NCBI GenBank assembly: GCA_018267055.1 | Contig: JAFDZF010000166.1 | Location: 1-55,675 of the forward strand | Direction: 5' to 3' | Length of the DNA stretch: 55,675 nt | Origin: Bacteroidota bacterium | Lineage (GTDB): Bacteria; Bacteroidota; Bacteroidia; Flavobacteriales_F; PHOS-HE28 | In this document: positions 49,280-55,675 of the stretch, one piece after another | Numbering within the stretch: the first letter of the stretch is position 1 | Layout of the letters: the number at the start of each line of letters is the position of its first letter | Notes under the pieces: generated by a model | Told to the model about the DNA's origin: nothing | Databases searched by the model: none | Seen by the model: only the letters and a program-made list of their open reading frames with translations | Position numbers and translations under genes: made by a program

Positions 49280-50148
49280 CACACCAGGCCGTCGGCCACG
49301 CGCAGCAGGTACTCGCCATAGCCGCTCTTGCGCAGGGGCTCGGCGAGCGCCCGCAGCTGTGCGGCATCGATGAACTTCCGGTGGAAGGCGATCTCCTCGA
49401 TGCAGCCGATGCGGCGGCCCTGGCGCTCCTCGATCACCTGCACGTACTGGCCGGCCTGCATCAGCGAGGCGAAGGTGCCCGTGTCCAGCCAGGCCGTGCC
49501 GCGGTCCAGCACCTGCACCTTCAGGCGGCCCTGGCGGAGGTATTCCTTGTTCACGTCGGTGATCTCGTACTCACCGCGCGTGCTGGGCTTGAGCGCGCGC
49601 GCGATGTCGAGCACGCTGTTGTCGTAGAAGTACAGGCCCGGCACGGCGAAGTTGCTCTTCGGCTGCGCGGGCTTCTCCTCGATGCTCTTCACGCGGAAGG
49701 CCTCGTCGAACTCCACCACGCCGTAGCGTTCGGGGTCGCTCACGCGGTAGGCGAACACCAGCCCGCCCTCCACCGCGCGGTGGTCCATCAGCTTGGTGCC
49801 GAGGCCGCTGCCGTGGAAGATGTTGTCGCCGAGGATCAGGGCCACATGGTCCTGCCCGACGAACTCCCGGCCGATGACGAAGGCCTGCGCCAGGCCATTG
49901 GGCACGGCCTGCTCGGCATAGGTGAACGAACAGCCCAGGCTCTTCCCGTCGCCCAGCAGCTTGCGGAAGTGCGGCAGGTCGTGCGGGGTGCTGATGATGA
50001 GGACCTCCCGGATGCCCGCCGCCATGAGGGTGCTGAGCGGATAGTAGATCATCGGCTTGTCGTACACGGGCATCAGCTGCTTGCTCACCGCGAGGGTGAG
50101 CGGGTGCAGGCGCGTGCCGCTGCCGCCGGCCAGGATGATGCCTTTCAT
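49279..50148 (-). CDS. rfbA: Glucose-1-phosphate thymidylyltransferase
   Basis: 289 residues. [39 protein letters not shown] is the nucleotidyltransferase signature loop; [13 protein letters not shown] and [36 protein letters not shown] follow. It makes dTDP-glucose for dTDP-rhamnose or related sugars. rfbB, rfbC and rfbD are absent nearby. The longer open frame (to 52299) runs into the MMPL gene in another frame and is spurious. Its ATG overlaps the MMPL stop by 4 nt (50145-50148) and its stop overlaps the polyprenyl synthetase start, so the three genes form a tightly coupled operon. Confidence 0.96.
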   Translation of the reverse strand: MKGIILAGGSGTRLHPLTLAVSKQLMPVYDKPMIYYPLSTLMAAGIREVLIISTPHDLPHFRKLLGDGKSLGCSFTYAEQAVPNGLAQAFVIGREFVGQDHVALILGDNIFHGSGLGTKLMDHRAVEGGLVFAYRVSDPERYGVVEFDEAFRVKSIEEKPAQPKSNFAVPGLYFYDNSVLDIARALKPSTRGEYEITDVNKEYLRQGRLKVQVLDRGTAWLDTGTFASLMQAGQYVQVIEERQGRRIGCIEEIAFHRKFIDAAQLRALAEPLRKSGYGEYLLRVADGLV

Positions 50149-52553
50149 GGGCGCGGGTCGTTCGGTACCGGGTCCTCCATCTTCAGGAATCCGATGTCGA
50201 TGTCGTCCTCTTCGTCCATGATCTCCAGGAGGGGCTCCTCGAAGGCCTTGGACATGATGCGCTTGTTGAGCGAGAGCACCAGCGAGGGCAGCACGAGCAG
50301 GTTGGTGAGCATGGCCACCAGCAGGGTGATGGTGGTGAGGATGCCCAGGGCCTGGATGCCGCCGAAGTGCGAGAAGGCGAACATGGCGAAGCCGGCGAGC
50401 AGTACCGCGCTGGTGTAGATGATGCCCACGCTCACCTCCCGCGTGGCCAGGTCCACGCTGCGCTTCAGGTCGTGGCCGGTGAGCTTCAGCTCCAGGCGGT
50501 AGCGGGCGAGGAAGTGGATGGCGTTGTCCACCGCGATGCCGAGGGCGATGCCGAACACCAGCATGGTGCTGGGCTTGATGGGGATGTGGAAGAAGCCCAT
50601 GAGCCCGGCGGTGAACACGAGGGGGATCATGTTGGGGATGAGGGCCACGATGAGGATGCGCAGCGAGTTGAAGAGCACCGCCATCAGCGCCACGATGATC
50701 ACCACGGCCCAGAAGAGGCTGGTGATGAGGTTGCTCACCAGGTAGCTGCTGCCCTTGAGGAAGACCACGCAGGTGCCGGTGAAGGTGACGGCGTATTTGT
50801 CGCGCTCGAAGATGCTGTCCGTCTGCGTGCGCAGCTTGGTCAGCAGCGCATCCATGCGGGTGGTGCCCACATCGGCCATCTGCACGGTGACGCGGGTGGT
50901 GCGGCGGGTGCTGTCGATGAAGGCGCGGCCCATGGAGCCCTTGCGGCCGTCGCCCAGGTCCTCCAGGTACGGCAGGATGAAGGTCTTGTCCGTGGGGGTC
51001 AGCAGGGCGTATTTGGACGGGTCGCCGCCGTAGAAGGCCTGCTTGGTGAACTTCACCGCGTCCACCACGCTCAGGGCGCGGCTGAACTGCGGGTAGGTGG
51101 CCAGCGTGTCGGTGAGCCGGTCGATGCGCTTGAGCGTGGCGTCCTTCAACACGCCGCCGTTGCGCTTGGTGTCCACCACCACCTCCAGGGGCATCACGCC
51201 GTGGAAGTTGGCCTCGAAGAACTTCAGGTCGGTAATCACCGGGTTGTCGGCGGGCAGGTCGTCCACGATGCGGCTCTCGTCCTTGAGGCGCAGCATGCCG
51301 AAGCAGGTGATCACCGTGGCGATGGCCGTGACGGCATAGATGGTGGGCCGGTGCTGCTGCGACATCCGGACGATCCATTCCACCACGCGGTCGAGCCACT
51401 TCCGCTCCAGGTGGCTGAGGTGGCGGGGCTTCGGCGGGGGCATGTAGCTGAAGAGGATGGGGATGAGCAGCATGCTCAGGGCCCAGAGCACCATGATGCC
51501 GATGGTGGCGATCCAGCCGAACTCCACCAGGGCGTCGCTGTAGGTGACGCAGAAGGTGGTGAAGCCCACGGCCGTGGTGGCATTGGTCATGAAGGCGGCG
51601 GCGCCCACGCGGCTGATCACGCGCTGCAGGGCCTTCACCTTGTTGCCGTGGTGCACGTACTCGTAGTGGTAGGCATTGATGAGGAAGACGCAGTTGGGCA
51701 CGCCGGTGACGATCACCAGCGGCGCGATCACCGACTGCAGGATGGTGATGCCATAGCCCAGCAGCGCCATGGAGCCGAAGCACCACACCACGCTGATCGC
51801 CACCACGCCCATGCAGATCCCCATCACGCGCCACGAGCGGAAGAAGAGCAGCAGCAGCAGCGCGCAAAGGCCCATGCTCAGGCCCATGAAGAGGGGCATC
51901 TCCCCTTTCACCAGCTCGGTGTTCTTCACGCGCACCCAGGGCAGGCCGCTCACGTGCGCGGGCAGGCCGCTCTCGGCCTTCCACCGGTCCACGCGCTTCT
52001 CCAGCGCCGCGATCACCTTGGTGCGGTCGTCGGTGTCGAACAGCTTCGCGTTCACGAACACCATCATCAGGCTGGCCTTGGTGCTGTCGTTGAACAGGAG
52101 GTTCCGGTAGAACGGCAGCGCGCGGATGCGGGCCCGCAGCGCGTCCATGCCGGCCTGGTCCGTGGGCGGCCGGTCCATCACCTTGCGCAGCGCGAAGCGC
52201 CGCAGGGAATCGTTGCGCACCAGCTCGAACAGGCTGGCCTCGCTGAACACGCTGTCCACCCCTTGGATGGTGCGCAGGTCCTGGCCCAGGGCATACCACT
52301 GGCCGAAGTGCTCGGGCGTATAGAGCTGCTCGCCCTGCGTGGCCACCATGATCACGTTGCCGTCCTCGCTGAAGGTGCGCAGGAAGTGCTCGTACTCGAC
52401 GTAGGCCGTGTCGATCTTCGGCAGCAGGCCCCCGTGCTTGTAGTTCATCCGCACCTTGGTGGCCTCCCAGCCCATGAAGGCCGTGAGGAGCCCCACGAGG
52501 ATCAGGATCGCGGTTCGGTTGCGTAAGACGCGACTAGCCAGCCAGGCCCACAT
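50145..52553 (-). CDS. MMPL/RND-superfamily membrane transporter
   Basis: 802 residues with two MMPL/SSD-type halves, each with one leading TM helix, a large outer loop and a block of five TM helices. The first block begins [27 protein letters not shown], the second begins [51 protein letters not shown] carries the polar residues expected for proton coupling. RND proteins of this kind export lipids or hydrophobic compounds. The substrate is unknown; linkage to polyprenyl synthetase hints at isoprenoid lipids but is only context. Confidence 0.92.
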   Translation of the reverse strand: MWAWLASRVLRNRTAILILVGLLTAFMGWEATKVRMNYKHGGLLPKIDTAYVEYEHFLRTFSEDGNVIMVATQGEQLYTPEHFGQWYALGQDLRTIQGVDSVFSEASLFELVRNDSLRRFALRKVMDRPPTDQAGMDALRARIRALPFYRNLLFNDSTKASLMMVFVNAKLFDTDDRTKVIAALEKRVDRWKAESGLPAHVSGLPWVRVKNTELVKGEMPLFMGLSMGLCALLLLLFFRSWRVMGICMGVVAISVVWCFGSMALLGYGITILQSVIAPLVIVTGVPNCVFLINAYHYEYVHHGNKVKALQRVISRVGAAAFMTNATTAVGFTTFCVTYSDALVEFGWIATIGIMVLWALSMLLIPILFSYMPPPKPRHLSHLERKWLDRVVEWIVRMSQQHRPTIYAVTAIATVITCFGMLRLKDESRIVDDLPADNPVITDLKFFEANFHGVMPLEVVVDTKRNGGVLKDATLKRIDRLTDTLATYPQFSRALSVVDAVKFTKQAFYGGDPSKYALLTPTDKTFILPYLEDLGDGRKGSMGRAFIDSTRRTTRVTVQMADVGTTRMDALLTKLRTQTDSIFERDKYAVTFTGTCVVFLKGSSYLVSNLITSLFWAVVIIVALMAVLFNSLRILIVALIPNMIPLVFTAGLMGFFHIPIKPSTMLVFGIALGIAVDNAIHFLARYRLELKLTGHDLKRSVDLATREVSVGIIYTSAVLLAGFAMFAFSHFGGIQALGILTTITLLVAMLTNLLVLPSLVLSLNKRIMSKAFEEPLLEIMDEEDDIDIGFLKMEDPVPNDPRP

Positions 52554-52646
52554 TCCGTTCGGTCAAGGGGTGCACCGCCCGTAGCCACGGCGCGGATGCG
52601 GCGGCAAAGGTGCGAAAAAAGGGCGGGGACCGACGGCTACCGGGAC

Positions 52647-55112
52647 CTAGAAGGCATACCCGCCGGTGAGCTTCAGCACCAGGTTGTCCTTCGGGTCCGG
52701 GAACGCGTAGGGGCCGTAGCGGTAGAAGGCCGCCACGCCCAGGCTGCTGGTCTTGGTCCGCAGCAGGTTGTCGATGGCCAGGCCGCTCTCGAAGAACCCC
52801 TGGTGCAGCGGGCGGAAGTCCAGGCCCCGATGGTGCTCCGGCGCGGACAGGTCGCCGAAGCCGGCGCTGCTGATGATGGCGGGGCGGGGACGGAAGTACT
52901 TGCTCCGCACCAGCAGGGCACCGAAGCTGTGGCGCACGTGGAAGGTCACGTAGCGGTCGGCGAGGAACTCGTTCGGCCGCATGGTCTCGAAGACATTGGT
53001 GGCCGCCAGTTTGGGATCGGCGTTGGTGCCGCGCAGGTCGTAGAGGAAGGCCATGGGCGCGCTGGCATCGGCCACCCCGCCCAGGACCCGCACGGAGAGG
53101 TCGCCCATCAGGCGGATGCGGAAGGTCTTCTCGATCATGGCGTTCACACGCCAGGTGTCCCATTCGCCGTCCCACAGCCCTTTGATCGCCCGCATGCCGC
53201 TGAGGTAGACCACCGGGAACTTCGTGCCCAGGGAGAGCTCCCGGTCGGGCAGCCGCGCCAGGCGCTCGTGGAAGGCCCACCGCACGCCGAAGGTGAAGGC
53301 CCCGGTGAGGAAGTCGTTGCGCAGGAGGGTCACCCCCTCCGCCTCTTCCTGCACGTAACGGTAGCCGATCCCGTTGACGCGCAGGGCGCGCTCGGTGCCG
53401 AGCCAGAGCTTCGTGGAGCTGCCCGCACGCAGCATCACCTCGCCGGCGAAGCGCTCCATGCGGTCCATGCGGTCGACGAACAGGAGGCGATAGCTGTCCG
53501 GGCTGAACGTGCGGCTCTTGCCCGGGAACGACACGCCGCCGATCTCGCTGACGTCGTTCTCGTAGCTGAACTTCACATGCGCGTCGCGGCCGTACAGGGG
53601 CTTCAGGGTGAGGTCGCCGCCGTACTTCCACCGCTGGTCGTTGAAGCCGTAGGCGAAGTAGCCGCCGAGCGAGCCGTAGCGGGTGACCCGATCGTTCGTT
53701 GCCACCCCCGCGCCCAGGCGCAGCCCTTCATAGGCGTTGTAGGCCAGGAACCGGTCCATCAGCAGGTCCACGGGGCCGACGGGGATCCGGCCCGTGGTGA
53801 GCGCTGAGATCACCTTCATCCAATGGTCGAAGCGCTCCTTCTCCCCGATGCTGTCCAGCACCTGGTAGGTCATCAGGTCCTTGCTGTCCAGGCTGTCGGT
53901 CCGCAGGCCGTTCCAGAACGCGTCGTCGCGGCGGGTGCTGAGCTGGTCGGCCACGAACTCCGGCCCGCGCACCTCCTTGCGCTGCACATCGGCGTCCACC
54001 TCGATGTCCTTCAGGTAGGTGCGGCCCTCCCCATAGAAGGTCAGCCCGTTCAGGGAGACGTTGTCGAAATAGATGAAGGTGTTCAGCTGCACGGGGAACC
54101 AGGCCTTCCCGCCGATCCGTTCGTGCTTCTGCTGGAACCGGACGCTGAGGCCGCCGGCGCGCTCCGCGGCCTCCGCCGTCACGTTCTGCACCGCATAGCC
54201 GTCGGTATTGACGTACAGCAGCCCCTTCAGCCCGTCGAACTTGGTGCCGCGGCGGGGGCGGTAGCTGATCACGTACACGCTGTCGGCGCCCTGGTAGAGC
54301 GTGTCCTCCAGGTGGAAGAAGTACTTGTTGGTGCCCGAGGGGCCGAGCGGGCCGAGGTAGTTCTTTTCGCTGAGGGTGATCTGCGGCTCGTAGATGCTGA
54401 AGGTCCTGGTCTGGGCCGCGAGGGTGAGGAACATCGGGTCCTTCAGCCCGCTGACCCGCATGGCGAGCACTTCCTCCTTCTCGGCGGCGGGCGGGATGAA
54501 GCTCTTCTTCGTGGCGCTCTCCATCAGGAACAGGTGCTGGCGGGACAGGAAGGCGTTGATGTCCTCGTCGGTGCTGTCGCGGTCCGCGGTGCGGGCCGTA
54601 TCGGCGGTGGCCGGCGGGGCCTCGTCGATGAGCGCCGTGGCGGTGCGGGCGGTATCCCCGGCGGCCGTGTCGGCCTTGGCGGTGAAGATGGTCTTGCTGT
54701 AGCTCCGGTAGCGGTAGCTCCGGTAGCGCATCCCATCGTTCTCCTTGCGCCCGGCCTGCACACGCCGGATGATGCGGTGCGCGGGGTTCTCCGTGGGCAG
54801 GATCTCCACCACCTTCAGCTGGGTGTTGCTCTGCTTCAGGAGGACCACCAGGGGCGCGCCGTCGGTGACGGTCACCAGCTGGGTCTCGTAGCCCACGTAG
54901 CTCAGCCGGATGATGGCCGGCAAGGCGGGTACGGTCAAGGTGAACCGGCCATCGATGTCGCTGGTGCCGCCGGTGCGTCCCCCTTCCAGGCCCAGGGGCA
55001 CGAAGGCCAGGGGTTCCTGGCTGGCCGCATCCACCACCCGGCCGGTGATCGTGCGCTGGGCGAAAAGGAACGGGCCGGAACAGAGCGCGAACGCGAGCAG
55101 AAAAGGGCGCAT
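52647..55112 (-). CDS. DUF5686 family outer-membrane protein with carboxypeptidase-regulatory-like domain
   Basis: 821 residues. Signal peptide MRPFLLAFALCSGPFLFAQ; residues ~20-105 are a CarboxypepD_reg-like domain (RTITGRVVDAASQEPLAFVPL; RFTLTVPALPAIIRLSYVGYETQLVTV). The rest is the DUF5686 barrel type (NPAHRIIRRVQAGRKENDGMRYRSYRYRSYSK at ~120-150; C-terminal FYRYGPYAFPDPKDNLVLKLTGGYAF). The protein is common in Bacteroidota and of unknown function. I choose ATG 55112; upstream codons to 55604 oppose the radical SAM gene and have no family support. It is followed on its strand by a T run (52620-52615). Confidence 0.9.
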   Translation of the reverse strand: MRPFLLAFALCSGPFLFAQRTITGRVVDAASQEPLAFVPLGLEGGRTGGTSDIDGRFTLTVPALPAIIRLSYVGYETQLVTVTDGAPLVVLLKQSNTQLKVVEILPTENPAHRIIRRVQAGRKENDGMRYRSYRYRSYSKTIFTAKADTAAGDTARTATALIDEAPPATADTARTADRDSTDEDINAFLSRQHLFLMESATKKSFIPPAAEKEEVLAMRVSGLKDPMFLTLAAQTRTFSIYEPQITLSEKNYLGPLGPSGTNKYFFHLEDTLYQGADSVYVISYRPRRGTKFDGLKGLLYVNTDGYAVQNVTAEAAERAGGLSVRFQQKHERIGGKAWFPVQLNTFIYFDNVSLNGLTFYGEGRTYLKDIEVDADVQRKEVRGPEFVADQLSTRRDDAFWNGLRTDSLDSKDLMTYQVLDSIGEKERFDHWMKVISALTTGRIPVGPVDLLMDRFLAYNAYEGLRLGAGVATNDRVTRYGSLGGYFAYGFNDQRWKYGGDLTLKPLYGRDAHVKFSYENDVSEIGGVSFPGKSRTFSPDSYRLLFVDRMDRMERFAGEVMLRAGSSTKLWLGTERALRVNGIGYRYVQEEAEGVTLLRNDFLTGAFTFGVRWAFHERLARLPDRELSLGTKFPVVYLSGMRAIKGLWDGEWDTWRVNAMIEKTFRIRLMGDLSVRVLGGVADASAPMAFLYDLRGTNADPKLAATNVFETMRPNEFLADRYVTFHVRHSFGALLVRSKYFRPRPAIISSAGFGDLSAPEHHRGLDFRPLHQGFFESGLAIDNLLRTKTSSLGVAAFYRYGPYAFPDPKDNLVLKLTGGYAF

Positions 55113-55211
55113 GATGGGGGACCTTCGGCCATAGGACGGGCCGGGACGCTGAAAAGTGACAGCCGGCCAAGATCGGCAGCCCGGCAGCGTGACGGCGGGT
55201 AACTTGCGGGC

Positions 55212-55675
55212 ATGCTTGCCCCCCTGCGCGATGCCCGGCTCTGGGCCCGGCCCCTGACGGGCCGGCGAGCACAGAACGCCTGGCGGCTGTGGAGCAGCTT
55301 CCAGCAGGCGAAGCGGACGAAGGCGCCACGGATCCAGGGGATGCCCTTCAGCGTGAGCATCGAGCCCACCACGGCCTGCAACCTGCGGTGCCCCGAGTGC
55401 CCGAGCGGGCTGCGCGCGTTCACCCGGCCCACGGGCACGCTGAAGCAGGGCCTGTTCGAGCAGGTCATCGACGAGCTGGCCGACGACCTCTGGGCGCTGA
55501 CCTTCTACTTCCAAGGCGAGCCTTACATCAATCCCGGCTTCCTCGACATGGTGCGGCACGCCAGCGCGCGGGGCATCTACACCAGCACGAGCACCAACGC
55601 CCATTTCCTCACGGAGGAGAAGGCCGAGGCCACCGTGCGCAGCGGCCTTTCGCGGCTGATCATCTCCCTCGACGG
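55212..55675 (+). CDS. Radical SAM protein, 5' part only (runs off the window)
   Basis: The frame is open from ATG 55212 to the end (~154 codons). About 45 residues in, FSVSIEPTTACNLRCPECPSG holds the CxxxCxxC motif that binds the 4Fe-4S cluster used to cleave S-adenosylmethionine. Then LWALTFYFQGEPYINPGFLDMVRHASARGIYTSTSTN follows, as in SPASM/twitch-type family members that resemble MoaA. The C-terminal part is missing from the window, so the subfamily cannot be named. A TAACTTGC box ends 5 nt before the ATG. Confidence 0.88.
   Translation, partial: MLAPLRDARLWARPLTGRRAQNAWRLWSSFQQAKRTKAPRIQGMPFSVSIEPTTACNLRCPECPSGLRAFTRPTGTLKQGLFEQVIDELADDLWALTFYFQGEPYINPGFLDMVRHASARGIYTSTSTNAHFLTEEKAEATVRSGLSRLIISLD

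Noticed and set aside
49279-52299. A 1006-codon frame suggesting an N-terminal extension of RfbA
   Set aside because: The part upstream of 50148 is the MMPL gene read in another frame; RfbA is complete without it.

Overview
The window is high-G+C DNA from a Bacteroidota, most likely a member of Flavobacteriales or a close relative. The evidence is several type IX secretion (T9SS) C-terminal sorting domains, a gliding-motility-type giant surface protein followed by PorP/SprF and a PorE-like OmpA protein, a BlaI/M56 pair, DUF5686 and DUF2807 proteins, and promoters of the Bacteroidota TAnnTTTG type. In this genome the -7 box often reads TAnnTTCG. I see no rRNA, tRNA, CRISPR array, insertion sequence or prophage.

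Region 1 (about 329-19226) is a dense stress/dormancy-type island: a phosphoribosyltransferase, a stand-alone ATP-dependent DNA ligase, three tandem-domain universal stress proteins, a bacterial archaeo-eukaryotic-release-factor (baeRF) protein, Hsp20, a PAS histidine kinase, dodecin, an SDR and two MDR oxidoreductases, a P-type ATPase fused to a flippase-like membrane domain, a site-2-protease-like M50 protein with a CBS-like tail, and a nitroreductase with an extra helical N-terminus. The families closely match the Mycobacterium tuberculosis DosR hypoxia/dormancy regulon. At least nine promoters here share a CRP/FNR-like palindrome (TGAY-N4-RTCA, or two versions with CTCA) placed exactly 36.5 bp from the last base of the -7 box, so the island looks like one regulon. 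No CRP/FNR regulator gene lies in the window.

Region 2 (19388-34503) holds T9SS and surface genes: a T9SS-sorted secreted protein, then an operon read right to left of a ~3250-residue adhesin with 31 repeats, PorP/SprF, and an OmpA/PD40 protein.

Region 3 (34870-41675) has a DUF2807 protein, an SPFH/flotillin-like protein, a Kelch-repeat T9SS protein, a GNAT acetyltransferase, the BlaI-M56 sensor pair with a clear operator, and a small secreted protein.

Region 4 (41726-55675) is mostly housekeeping: 2-oxoglutarate dehydrogenase E2 and E1, a small hypothetical gene, a secreted protein, a TIGR01777 epimerase, a coupled MMPL/RND exporter - RfbA - polyprenyl synthetase operon, a DUF5686 outer-membrane protein, and a radical SAM gene cut by the window end.
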